Assembly (NCBI GenBank): GCA_934486755.1
Contig: CAKSQT010000038.1
Location: forward strand, 1-17,852
Reading direction: 5' to 3'
Origin: an uncultured Eubacteriales bacterium
GTDB taxonomy: Bacteria > Bacillota > Clostridia > Oscillospirales > Acutalibacteraceae
Length of the DNA: 17,852 nucleotides
Shown here: piece after piece, positions 1 to 5,966 of the stretch
How the letters are laid out: each line of letters begins with the position of its first letter
Position numbering within the stretch: position 1 is the stretch's first letter
Made by a program: the position numbers and the translations under genes
The notes under the pieces: model-generated
Told to the model about the DNA's origin: nothing
The model's input: only the letters and a program-made list of their open reading frames with translations
The model's database searches: none

Positions 1-476
1 CTTGGTATAAGGTGCATCGTCCGCTGGAATTTTACTGCGCGTATTTTACGGCAAGACCCGAGGACGTAGACGTACCTACCGTAATACAGGGAAAAGAGGC
101 TGTGAGAAGATATCTGCGCGATATTAAGGCAAAGGGCAAGGACGCTACCAAAAAAGAACTTGACGTCTATAACAATATGCTTATATTCAACGAAATGATG
201 TCAAGGGGAATAGAGGTGCTTCCGATAGATATTAACCATTCCCACGCAATGAAATATCTGCCCGAAAACGGTAAGATGAGGCTGCCGTTCGGCGCTCTGG
301 GAGGAGTCGGCGAAAAAGCGGCTTACAGCATTTATGAAGCCGCTCAGAAAAAGAATTTCGTCTCGCGTGAGGATTTTGCAATAGAAGCGGGCGTTTCTAA
401 GACAATAATTCAGAATTTATCCGACTTAGGCGCTATGAACGACCTGCCTGATACAAACCAAATTTCAATGTTTTAA
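1..476 (+). CDS. polC: DNA polymerase III PolC-type alpha subunit, C-terminal end (partial)
   Basis: This is the last 157 codons of an open frame that enters from the left edge; the first complete codon is at position 3, so the true start lies outside the window. The protein ends in LPDTNQISMF, close to the typical PolC C-terminus (LPxTNQISLF). The segment just after the edge (KVHRPLEFYCAYF) matches the conserved region after the palm/fingers of Gram-positive replicative polymerases. A helix-hairpin-helix-like stretch (LPFGALGGVGEKAAYSI, about residues 97-113) is also typical of this end of the polymerase. PolC is the replicative DNA polymerase of low-GC Gram-positives and carries an embedded 3'-5' exonuclease, which is not in view. 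A terminator directly follows. Identity is based on recalled family motifs. Confidence 0.93.
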   Translation, partial: WYKVHRPLEFYCAYFTARPEDVDVPTVIQGKEAVRRYLRDIKAKGKDATKKELDVYNNMLIFNEMMSRGIEVLPIDINHSHAMKYLPENGKMRLPFGALGGVGEKAAYSIYEAAQKKNFVSREDFAIEAGVSKTIIQNLSDLGAMNDLPDTNQISMF

Positions 477-485
477 TTAATATTA

Positions 486-519
486 TAGGCTCGGGAAACG
501 AACCCGAGCCTATTTTTTT
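486..519 (+). terminator. Intrinsic terminator of polC
   Basis: A 10-bp perfect stem (TAGGCTCGGG / CCCGAGCCTA) with a 7-nt loop is followed by a run of seven T. It starts 10 nt after the polC stop codon, so it ends that transcript and separates it from the peptidase gene. Confidence 0.9.
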
Positions 520-538
520 ATAAATTTGCAAAAAAAGG

Positions 539-566
539 TTGCAATTTTGTAACCATTTGGTATAAT
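539..566 (+). promoter_or_regulatory. Promoter of the M23 peptidase gene
   Basis: TTGCAA (539-544), a 16-bp spacer and TATAAT (561-566) fit a housekeeping sigma-A promoter. The gene starts about 50 bp downstream. The -35 box lies inside a near-palindrome, GTTGCAATTTTGTAAC (538-553). Confidence 0.75.
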
Positions 567-579
567 AGAAAGGTAATTA

Positions 580-592
580 TTACAATTTGTAA
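580..592. promoter_or_regulatory. Palindrome TTACAA-T-TTGTAA in the 5' leader of the peptidase gene
   Basis: A perfect 6-bp dyad lies between the -10 box and the start codon. It resembles the near-palindrome over the -35 box at 538-553 (arms TTGCAA/TTGTAA with a 2-nt centre). Two related sites flanking the -10 box suggest binding by a regulator. The TGTAAC half-sites recall WalR boxes of cell-wall genes, but the direct-repeat spacing of a WalR box is absent, so the regulator is unknown. Confidence 0.35.
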
Positions 593-616
593 CTTTTGAA
601 GGGAGTGAATTTTGCT

Positions 617-1924
617 GTGATTAGTATGAAAAAGATACTGCGCAACGTTGTAGACGCAGTGGTTTTCAATAAAGTTGCAGTTAAAATTCTTTCTGCCGTA
701 AAGGATATATATACTTTTGTTTCAGGCAAGGTTTCGGTGTTTGTCAAGAATAACCGCATTGCGGTAAAGATAGGCGCCTTTTGCATCGTAACCGCTTTTT
801 TTGTGGCTGTAAGCCTTTTTGCTTCGGGAGTGACCTATGGCTTTAAGGTCAGCTATGACGGCGAGGAAATAGCCCTTGTTAAGGACAGTTCCGTTTTTGA
901 CGACGCGGAAGATCTGGCTGCTTCAAACGTGAACGGCAAGGTTGATAATATATTGCTTGCCAAACCGAAATTTGTAAAGACACTTACCGTTGCGAGCCGT
1001 CTTACCGACGCTGCTAAGCTCGCCGATATGTTAATAGAAAAAAATAAGGACGTAACCTATGCAAGCGGCGTAACCGTCAACGGCGAAACGGTTGCCGTTG
1101 TTGAGAATTTTGACGTTGAAGATTATCTTAAAACCTGCCTTGACAGGTATAAGATTGACGGTGCTGTAAACTATTCGGAATTTTTGGACGACGTAAGCGT
1201 TGTAAAAGGCTACTATATGTCAGATGAGGTTAATTCCCTTAACGACGCGGTAGCAATTTTGGACGCCTTACAGGTCAGGACAAGCTCAACAGTTGTGTCC
1301 GATGTTGCCATTCCGTTCTCAACGGTTACCGAAAAGACTTCGTCGCAGGTGATAGGCTATTCCGCCGTTAAGGTGGCAGGGCAAAACGGAATTGAACGCA
1401 AGACAGAGCGCGTAGTGACCCTCAACGGCGTGGAAAGCGAGCGCACGCTGGTTTCCGACGAAACGGTAAGCTCGCCCGTAGATAAAGTAGTTGTTATCGG
1501 TACTGCCCATAGCTTGGCAAGCGCAAGCCAGCGCAAAGCGGCTTCGGGCGCAGGCTTTGTTTTCCCGTTGCCGAAAGGTTCTTGGACGGTATCGTCGTAC
1601 TACGGCGACGGACGTTCGCATAAAGCGGTAGATTTAGCCGCAAAAAAGGGAACATCAATATTTGCCGCTAAGGGCGGCACGGTTACGTTTGCAGGTTCAA
1701 ACGGTAATTACGGTCAGCTTATTGTGATAGACCACGGAAACGGCCTTGTAACAAGGTATGCCCACGCAAGCGCAATCTTCGTTTCAAAGGGCGAGACCGT
1801 TACCGCAGGTCAGGTAATAGGTCAGGTTGGCTCAACGGGATACTCAACGGGAAATCACCTGCATTTTGAGGTGCTTTCAGGCGGCAAAAATGTCGACCCC
1901 GCGCCTTATATAGGTTTAGGTTAA
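617..1924 (+). CDS. Membrane-anchored G5-domain M23 (LytM-type) metallopeptidase
   Basis: Likely a cell-wall hydrolase that cuts peptide cross-bridges outside the membrane. From the GTG start chosen here (435 aa), a cationic N-terminus precedes one membrane segment at about residues 52-75. A linker of about 145 residues leads to a G5 domain (about 222-296, with the typical ERKTERVVTLNG and SERTLVSDE pieces), then a C-terminal M23 domain (about 319-431). The zinc ligands are visible: HxxxD at H335/D339, a YAH histidine at 383, and HLH at 414/416, so the enzyme looks catalytically complete. The GTG start is preferred because GGGAG (601-605) lies 11 nt upstream. An ATG at 626 and a TTG at 596 are alternatives. 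The gene is monocistronic, with its own promoter and terminator. The exact substrate and any sporulation or division role cannot be read from the sequence. Confidence 0.9.
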   Translation: MISMKKILRNVVDAVVFNKVAVKILSAVKDIYTFVSGKVSVFVKNNRIAVKIGAFCIVTAFFVAVSLFASGVTYGFKVSYDGEEIALVKDSSVFDDAEDLAASNVNGKVDNILLAKPKFVKTLTVASRLTDAAKLADMLIEKNKDVTYASGVTVNGETVAVVENFDVEDYLKTCLDRYKIDGAVNYSEFLDDVSVVKGYYMSDEVNSLNDAVAILDALQVRTSSTVVSDVAIPFSTVTEKTSSQVIGYSAVKVAGQNGIERKTERVVTLNGVESERTLVSDETVSSPVDKVVVIGTAHSLASASQRKAASGAGFVFPLPKGSWTVSSYYGDGRSHKAVDLAAKKGTSIFAAKGGTVTFAGSNGNYGQLIVIDHGNGLVTRYAHASAIFVSKGETVTAGQVIGQVGSTGYSTGNHLHFEVLSGGKNVDPAPYIGLG

Positions 1925-1961
1925 AAAACAGTTCATCGGCTTTGCCCGATGGACTGTTTTT
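1924..1961 (+). terminator. Intrinsic terminator of the M23 peptidase gene
   Basis: AAACAGTTCATCGG pairs with CCGATGGACTGTTT (one G-T wobble) around a 6-nt loop and is followed by T residues. The A-tract on the left arm overlaps the stop codon, so the hairpin could also act in the opposite direction. Confidence 0.88.
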
Positions 1962-2046
1962 GGCTTTATAATATAGAAACTTAATAGCATTAAAGTTATT
2001 ACAACAAAATTTGACAAGATTATGTAATTTTTTTCAAAAAAACCTT

Positions 2047-2076
2047 TTTATCGGCGCCGTTTTGTGTTATTATAAT
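2047..2076 (+). promoter_or_regulatory. Probable promoter of prs
   Basis: TATAAT at 2071-2076 is a perfect -10 box, with only a weak -35 candidate (TTTATC, 2047-2052, 18-bp spacer). A TTGACA at 2011-2016 has no -10 box at a proper distance. Transcription would begin about 30 bp before the start codon. Confidence 0.45.
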
Positions 2077-2113
2077 ATTGTTAATGTTTATATATTTTTT
2101 CGGAGGGCTTTTT

Positions 2114-3247
2114 ATGGCATGTATTGACTTTAAACACACACCGTACGGCGACCTTGCGCTTATAAGTATGCGAGGCTGTGAAGACATTTCTTCTCAGGTA
2201 GATTACTACTTAAAACAGTGGCGTAATATTCCTGAGGATGAATCCTTTGTATTGCCTGCTAACTGTCCGCGTTTCGGAACGGGCGAAGCTAAGGCGGTTC
2301 TTAAACACACCGCCCGCGGACTTGACGTATACATAATCTGCGATTGTTTTAATTACAACGTAACGTATAAGATGTACGGTAAGACAGTTCCGATGAGCCC
2401 CGACGATCATTTTCAGGATCTTAAACGTGTTATAGCGGCGCTTGGCGGTAAGTCGAGAAGAATAACCGTAATAATGCCTATGCTTTACGAGGGAAGACAG
2501 CACAGAAGAACCGCCCGCGAGTCTATGGACTGCGCAATGGCGCTTCAAGAGCTTGTCGCTATGGGCGTTAAGAATATAGTTACTTTTGACGCGCACGATC
2601 CCCGAGTAAACAATGCTATCCCGCTTGACGGTTTTGATAACGTTCAGGCGGCTTATCAGATGATAAAAGCCCTTTTAAGAACAGTACCCGACATTAAGCT
2701 TGACCGCGACCATACTATGATCGTTTCTCCCGACGAGGGCGGAATGGGCCGCTGTATCTATTATTCATCGGTTCTTGGTCTTGAACTCGGTATGTTCTAC
2801 AAACGCCGCAATTATTCGGTTGTCGTAAACGGCAGAAACCCAATTGAAGCCCACGAATTTCTCGGAAACGATATAAAGGGTAAGGATCTTATCCTTGTAG
2901 ACGATATGATAGCCTCAGGCGAGTCGATGCTTGATATTGCCGCAAAATTAAAGGAACGCGGAGCAGGCAGAATATTTGTTTTCTCTACATTCGGACTTTT
3001 TGTTGAGGGACTTGAAAAGTTCGATCAGTATTATAAGGACGGTATAATAAACAAGATATTCACAACAAATCTTGTTTACCAGTCGGACGAGCTTCTTTCA
3101 AGAGAATGGTATTGCAGCGTCAATATGTCAAAATATATTGCTTTGCTTGTTGAAACGCTTAACTATGATAATTCGATCAGCAGTCTGCTTGACCCTGTTG
3201 ACCGCATCAAGAAGGTCGTTGCTAAATATGAGCAGGGAACTAAGTAA
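2114..3247 (+). CDS. prs: Ribose-phosphate pyrophosphokinase (PRPP synthetase), divergent type
   Basis: Makes phosphoribosyl pyrophosphate from ribose 5-phosphate and ATP, the precursor for purine, pyrimidine, histidine and tryptophan synthesis; cytosolic. The ATG at 2114 is chosen because GGAGGG (2102-2107) sits 6 nt upstream; an in-frame extension to 2078 lacks such a site. In the 377-aa product, MPMLYEGRQHRR (about 121-132) matches the metal/ATP-binding stretch and FDAHDP (about 158-163) sits where classical enzymes have the DLHAxQIQGFF motif. KRRNY (about 230-234) corresponds to the catalytic flexible loop, and LILVDDMIASGES (about 259-271) is the PRPP-binding loop. It is longer than the usual 310-320 residues, and the mid-region motif differs, so it belongs to a divergent subgroup. 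No clear terminator follows before the tRNA. Confidence 0.88.
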   Translation: MACIDFKHTPYGDLALISMRGCEDISSQVDYYLKQWRNIPEDESFVLPANCPRFGTGEAKAVLKHTARGLDVYIICDCFNYNVTYKMYGKTVPMSPDDHFQDLKRVIAALGGKSRRITVIMPMLYEGRQHRRTARESMDCAMALQELVAMGVKNIVTFDAHDPRVNNAIPLDGFDNVQAAYQMIKALLRTVPDIKLDRDHTMIVSPDEGGMGRCIYYSSVLGLELGMFYKRRNYSVVVNGRNPIEAHEFLGNDIKGKDLILVDDMIASGESMLDIAAKLKERGAGRIFVFSTFGLFVEGLEKFDQYYKDGIINKIFTTNLVYQSDELLSREWYCSVNMSKYIALLVETLNYDNSISSLLDPVDRIKKVVAKYEQGTK

Positions 3248-3334
3248 TTTCAAATAAGCAGTAATTTTTGCTTGATTATTTACGGACAGTGTGGTATAAT
3301 AACTACCGCTGTCCGTAACAATCGGGCAGTATGT

Positions 3335-3411
3335 GCGCTGATAGCTCAGCTGGATAGAGCATCTGCCTTCTAAGCAGAGGGTCGGGGGTTCGAGTCCCTT
3401 TCAGCGCGCCA
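3335..3411 (+). tRNA. tRNA-Arg (anticodon UCU)
   Basis: A 77-nt cloverleaf: acceptor stem GCGCTGA/TCAGCGC, discriminator G and an encoded CCA. The D-arm contains AGCTCAGCTGGATAGAGC, the anticodon stem is TCTGC/GCAGA with loop CTTCTAA (anticodon TCT, reading AGA), and the T-loop is TTCGAGT. Two G-T wobbles occur in the T-stem. Its 3' end is duplicated about 156 bp downstream. Confidence 0.95.
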
Positions 3412-3480
3412 GTTTATTTAGGGAGTGACATTTAATTGTTGCTCCCAATTTTATTTACTGCGACACCGTTCATACCGCGC
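3398..3480 (+). repeat. Direct repeat copy 1 (tRNA-Arg 3' end plus terminator)
   Basis: 83 bp starting in the 3' part of the tRNA. It matches 3554-3636 with three differences (3463, 3472, 3476). It includes the acceptor 3' strand, CCA and the terminator hairpin. This layout, a duplicated tRNA 3' end, is what att-site duplication or a local segmental duplication would leave. Confidence 0.9.
3421..3457 (+). terminator. Intrinsic terminator of tRNA-Arg
   Basis: GGGAGTGACA pairs with TGTTGCTCCC (two wobbles) around a TTTAAT loop, followed by AATTTTATTT. It begins 10 nt after the tRNA CCA end. The same hairpin is repeated at 3577-3613. Confidence 0.75.
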
Positions 3481-3515
3481 GCAAGCGCTCGTATTCACGG
3501 AAGGGACTCTCGCTA

Positions 3516-3542
3516 TTAAAACAGTCCGCAGGACTGTTTTAA
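3516..3542. repeat. Perfect 12-bp inverted repeat between the two tRNA-tail copies
   Basis: TTAAAACAGTCC - GCA - GGACTGTTTTAA is a perfect palindrome in the roughly 73-bp segment between the two tRNA-tail copies. About 10 bp upstream, AAGGGACTC (3501-3509) is the reverse complement of part of the tRNA T-arm (GAGTCCCTT, 3392-3400 region). The segment has no coding potential and looks like a small palindromic repetitive element. Confidence 0.8.
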
Positions 3543-3553
3543 ACAACGCTCGT

Positions 3554-3636
3554 CTTTCAGCGCGCCAGTTTATTTAGGGAGTGACATTTAATTGTTGCTC
3601 CCAATTTTATTTACTGCGATACCGTTCGTACTGCGC
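3554..3636 (+). repeat. Direct repeat copy 2 (tRNA-Arg 3' end plus terminator)
   Basis: Second copy of 3398-3480. It carries only the last 13 or so bases of the tRNA plus CCA and the complete terminator hairpin, so it is not a second tRNA gene. Beyond the copy no further gene is seen until the promoter at 3677. Confidence 0.9.
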
Positions 3637-3676
3637 TTGTATGAACTGACGTTTTCTTAACGCAACTGCCTGTTTC

Positions 3677-3705
3677 TTGAAATATTGTTGGGCTTTATGT
3701 ATAAT
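3677..3705 (+). promoter_or_regulatory. Promoter of the XRE/zinc-ribbon gene
   Basis: TTGAAA (3677-3682), a 17-bp spacer and TATAAT (3700-3705) make a near-consensus sigma-A promoter 24 bp before the start codon. It lies just past the second tRNA-tail repeat. Confidence 0.8.
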
Positions 3706-3728
3706 AAAATCAACAGGGGGTCGAAGTT

Positions 3729-4172
3729 ATGGAAACAAAAGAAGTAATAAATAAGTTGCGCACGAAACAGGGCATGTCGCAGGACGAGCTTGCCGAAAAG
3801 GTTTTTGTTACACGACAAGCGGTATCGCGCTGGGAAACAGGTGAGACGGTGCCGAACACCGAAACGCTGAAATTGCTGTCAAAGCTGTTCGATGTGTCGA
3901 TAAACACATTGCTCGGCTCGCCGCAAAATTTGGTTTGCCAATGCTGCGGAATGCCGCTTGAAGATTCAATAATAAGCAGAGAGCCTGACGGCGAATTTAA
4001 CGAGGAATACTGCAAATGGTGCTATACTGACGGGAAATACACATACACCGATATTAATGATTTGATTAATTTCTGTGTGGAGCATTTTGCCAATGAGAAT
4101 TGCCCTCCCGAGCAGATGCGCGCGTATATGGCGGAGTCGTTGCCAAAACTTAATTATTGGAAAAACAAATAA
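3729..4172 (+). CDS. XRE-family regulator with C-terminal zinc ribbon
   Basis: A 147-aa protein. The first 60 residues form a Cro/CI-type helix-turn-helix (MSQDELAEKVFVTRQAVSRWE, with the RQAVSRWETG recognition-helix segment around 29-39). A short linker leads to a C-terminal domain with C70, C72, C73 and C95, C98 and the pieces CGMPLEDS and EEYCKWCY. This matches the family of putative zinc-ribbon domains often found alone or fused to HTH domains in Clostridia. The ATG follows AGGGGG (3715-3720) by 8 nt. It probably binds DNA and senses metal, redox state or a partner through the ribbon; targets are unknown. It converges on a second XRE gene and shares a terminator with it. Confidence 0.88.
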   Translation: METKEVINKLRTKQGMSQDELAEKVFVTRQAVSRWETGETVPNTETLKLLSKLFDVSINTLLGSPQNLVCQCCGMPLEDSIISREPDGEFNEEYCKWCYTDGKYTYTDINDLINFCVEHFANENCPPEQMRAYMAESLPKLNYWKNK

Positions 4173-4212
4173 ACAAATGAGCGCGTCGAATTTTTGACGC
4201 GCTCATTTGTTT
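4171..4212. terminator. Bidirectional terminator between convergent XRE genes
   Basis: A perfect 17-bp stem: left arm 4171-4187 (ending GAGCGCGTC), 8-nt loop, right arm 4196-4212 (starting GACGCGCTC). A/T-rich arm ends flank it on both strands. It overlaps the stop codon of the plus-strand gene and the last codons of the minus-strand gene. Confidence 0.85.
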
Positions 4213-4409
4213 ATTTCCGATTTGTCTGTCCGTCCGAGAAGATAGTCAACCGAAACATTGAAATAATCGGCTAACGCTATAAGCTCGGCGATGCCGGGTT
4301 CGCGTTCGCCTGTTTCGTAGCGGCTTATCGTATTTTGATTTGTGTTCAGATCCATTGCAAGTTTTAGTTGTGAAATGCCCTTTGCTTTCCGAATTTCCTT
4401 TAAACGCAT
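4203..4409 (-). CDS. Short XRE-family transcriptional repressor
   Basis: A 68-aa protein that is almost only a Cro/CI-type helix-turn-helix (MRLKEIRKAKGISQLKLAMD, then QNTISRYETGEREP as the recognition-helix region, and VDYLLGRTD at the domain end). The ATG at 4409 is chosen because AGGGG (4421-4417) lies 7 nt upstream. An ATG at 4427 would add six residues but has no such site. There is no sensor domain, so it likely acts as a simple dimeric repressor, as in phage- and plasmid-type switches. Two identical operator-like sites lie 22-61 bp upstream, which suggests autoregulation. The gene's last codons form one arm of the shared terminator. Confidence 0.88.
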   Translation of the reverse strand: MRLKEIRKAKGISQLKLAMDLNTNQNTISRYETGEREPGIAELIALADYFNVSVDYLLGRTDKSEINK

Positions 4410-4430
4410 AATGCCACCCCTTGACATTAT

Positions 4431-4446
4431 TATCCCACTATGGTAT
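4431..4446. promoter_or_regulatory. Operator-like site 1, TATCCCA-N4-GGTAT
   Basis: A 16-bp imperfect dyad (plus strand TATCCCA-CTAT-GGTAT) 22 bp upstream of the short XRE start codon. All 12 non-spacer bases are identical to the site at 4455-4470. A GATAAT -10-like box on the minus strand (4433-4428) overlaps it, so binding would block transcription of the XRE gene. That promoter assignment is weak. Confidence 0.6.
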
Positions 4447-4454
4447 ACTCATAA

Positions 4455-4470
4455 TATCCCAATTCGGTAT
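4455..4470. promoter_or_regulatory. Operator-like site 2, TATCCCA-N4-GGTAT
   Basis: Second copy of the 16-bp site (TATCCCA-ATTC-GGTAT), starting 24 bp from the first, a little over two helical turns. The N4 differs while all outer bases match, which fits a protein-binding site better than a recent duplication. Confidence 0.6.
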
Positions 4471-4544
4471 ATTTGTGCGCTTGGGCGGAAATAAAATTCT
4501 GGCCCTCGGTGAGGGAAAGCGCCGTGTATATTATTCACCGCATT

Positions 4545-4709
4545 TCATAATTCGTGCGGCGTTTTCTTCGCACGCTTGGTTTTGCCTATTCTTTCGCAGG
4601 CAACCGAAAAAGGTTTTTTGAACTGCGCGTGGTGTTTTCGGCATTCCGTGCATTTCCCGTGGCGTTCGCATTTTCGCTTGCACGGACAATTTTTGTTTTC
4701 CGTCATCAT
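4545..4709 (-). CDS. Small cysteine-rich protein, putative metal-binding
   Basis: A 54-residue open frame starting at an ATG directly behind a perfect AGGAGGT ribosome binding site (minus strand). It begins MMTENKNCPCKRKCERHGKC and continues TECRKHHAQF. Cysteines lie at 8, 10, 14, 20, 23 and 38, with a histidine pair at 26-27. The CPCKRKCERHGKCTECRKHH pattern resembles a small uncharacterised Cys-rich family common in Clostridia; this is recalled, not searched. The Cys/His spacing suggests zinc or iron binding. The C-terminal third is Lys/Arg-rich. It lies upstream of, and co-oriented with, the short XRE gene (135-bp gap) and diverges from the beta-helix gene. Longer frames over the same DNA lack a start with a good ribosome binding site. 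Confidence 0.75.
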   Translation of the reverse strand: MMTENKNCPCKRKCERHGKCTECRKHHAQFKKPFSVACERIGKTKRAKKTPHEL

Positions 4710-4779
4710 ACCACCTCCTGCACACTAAAAATCGGATAATAACTGTTGATTTTATAAGCGGTGTGTTGTACTATATTCT

Positions 4780-4785
4780 TATAAT
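4780..4785 (+). promoter_or_regulatory. -10 box of the beta-helix gene, no clear -35
   Basis: TATAAT lies 17 bp before the start codon. No recognisable -35 box occurs 16-18 bp upstream, which is usual for promoters needing an activator. The AraC-type protein encoded downstream is the obvious candidate (inference). Confidence 0.5.
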
Positions 4786-4802
4786 ATTTTGGGGTGATTT
4801 TT

Positions 4803-5912
4803 ATGTTTAATACATTTGATATTACCGATTTCGGTGCGATTGCCGACGGCAGGACCGACTGTACCGCGGCGATACAGGAAGCGCTCAACGCCGCTGGGAA
4901 AGTAAAGGGAACGGTTGTAATACCGCCTGCGAGATTTCTGTGCGGATATGTAAAGGTTCCCGCTTATGTCACGGTAAAGGGCGACGCGGCTTGGGATTTT
5001 AAAATGGATCAGGGCGGTTCGGTTTTGGAGCTAAACGACCCGAATGCCAAATGCCTTTTTGATATAACGGGAGCTTTCGGTTGCAGTATCACGGGCATTT
5101 CAATGGATGGAAAGGATCTCGGCGAAGATGTAAACGGAATTATGCTCTGGTGGGAGGACAGGCTTCAAAGCCGCAAGCCATACGGTGGAGCTGAGGACAC
5201 GCCCGCAATTTCCGACTGCCGAATAAGCAATTTCAGCGGTGACGCAGTGCATTTTCATAATATTTGGTGTTTTTCAATACGTCACAGTATGCTGTGCTAT
5301 TCGAGAAACGGTCTGAGCCTGTACGGCTGTGACGGATTTATAAGCGACTGTTGGTTCAGCTGCAACAGGCAATCGGGAATTGATAGCAGGTTCTTTATGT
5401 CGGGTACGTTCACAGGGAACAGAATAGAGTGCAATTTGGGTCATGGCGCGTCGTTTTTCGATGTAGGACGGGTGCAGTTTTCCAATAACGACTTTGATTA
5501 CAACGCCCTGTGCGGATTTTACGCCGCCGACGCGAATGAGGATTTCAGGGGAAATATTGTACTTACGGGCAATATGTTTCACGTAAGCGGTTTTGAGTCC
5601 ATTGATGAAAAAGTCCCCGATAAATACAAGGCGCATATAAACATCAGTCATGCGGTCAATGTTATAATAAACGGCAACAGCTTTATTGCGGAGCCGTATA
5701 CCGCGGAGAAATGCGGTCCGTCGTATGCCGTAACCTTTTCGCAGTTGAAATCCTCGCTTATAATAAACAACACAATGCAAAACGGCGCTTATGTTAAAAA
5801 TCTCAACGATCTCGGCGGTCATAAGGCGGAGGTCGTGGTTTCGCAGAATGTCGGCGCCGAAAATACCGTACCGACAAACGCAAAATCGGCTTGGCCGCGT
5901 TTTGACGATTAG
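4803..5912 (+). CDS. Right-handed parallel beta-helix protein (pectate lyase superfamily)
   Basis: A 369-aa protein. The N-terminus (ITDFGAIADGRTDCTAAIQE) is the hallmark entry of pectate-lyase-superfamily/GH28-type beta-helices. The rest consists of repeating short strands with N/G/S turns (e.g. NNDFDYN, TGNMFHVSG, INGNSFIAEP), as in stacked helix rungs. Members cleave or bind acidic or other polysaccharides. No catalytic residues can be assigned, so the substrate is unknown. There is no signal peptide or membrane segment, so the product appears cytoplasmic and may act on imported oligosaccharides. The ATG follows GGGGTG (4791-4796) by 6 nt. An AraC regulator follows and probably controls it; no transporter is nearby. 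Confidence 0.8.
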   Translation: MFNTFDITDFGAIADGRTDCTAAIQEALNAAGKVKGTVVIPPARFLCGYVKVPAYVTVKGDAAWDFKMDQGGSVLELNDPNAKCLFDITGAFGCSITGISMDGKDLGEDVNGIMLWWEDRLQSRKPYGGAEDTPAISDCRISNFSGDAVHFHNIWCFSIRHSMLCYSRNGLSLYGCDGFISDCWFSCNRQSGIDSRFFMSGTFTGNRIECNLGHGASFFDVGRVQFSNNDFDYNALCGFYAADANEDFRGNIVLTGNMFHVSGFESIDEKVPDKYKAHINISHAVNVIINGNSFIAEPYTAEKCGPSYAVTFSQLKSSLIINNTMQNGAYVKNLNDLGGHKAEVVVSQNVGAENTVPTNAKSAWPRFDD

Positions 5913-5924
5913 CGTATAAAATAT

Positions 5925-5959
5925 CGCAGGCAATTCTTAAATTTCCGCCTGCGGTTTTT
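5925..5959 (+). terminator. Intrinsic terminator of the beta-helix gene
   Basis: CGCAGGC/GCCTGCG, extended by an inner AATT/AATT pairing, is followed by GTTTTTT. It starts 13 nt after the stop codon. Confidence 0.88.
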
Positions 5960-5966
5960 TGTCGCA

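Noticed and set aside
2011..2034. TTGACA at 2011 as the prs -35 box
   Set aside because: No -10 box lies 16-18 bp downstream; the good TATAAT at 2071 is too far away.
3554..3570. Second tRNA gene
   Set aside because: Only the last part of the acceptor stem and CCA are present; the D, anticodon and T arms are missing.
3398..3636. CRISPR array
   Set aside because: Only two copies of an 83-bp unit with no regular short repeats or cas genes.
4421..4739. Overlapping long frames on both strands (plus 4421-4621 and 4554-4739, minus 4531-4725) as genes
   Set aside because: None has a supported start, and all are shadows of the small Cys-rich gene, which alone has a perfect ribosome binding site and a meaningful composition.
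5274..5933. 219-codon minus-strand frame inside the beta-helix gene
   Set aside because: It lies antisense to a clear family member, contains no recognisable domain and is explained by codon bias of the real gene.
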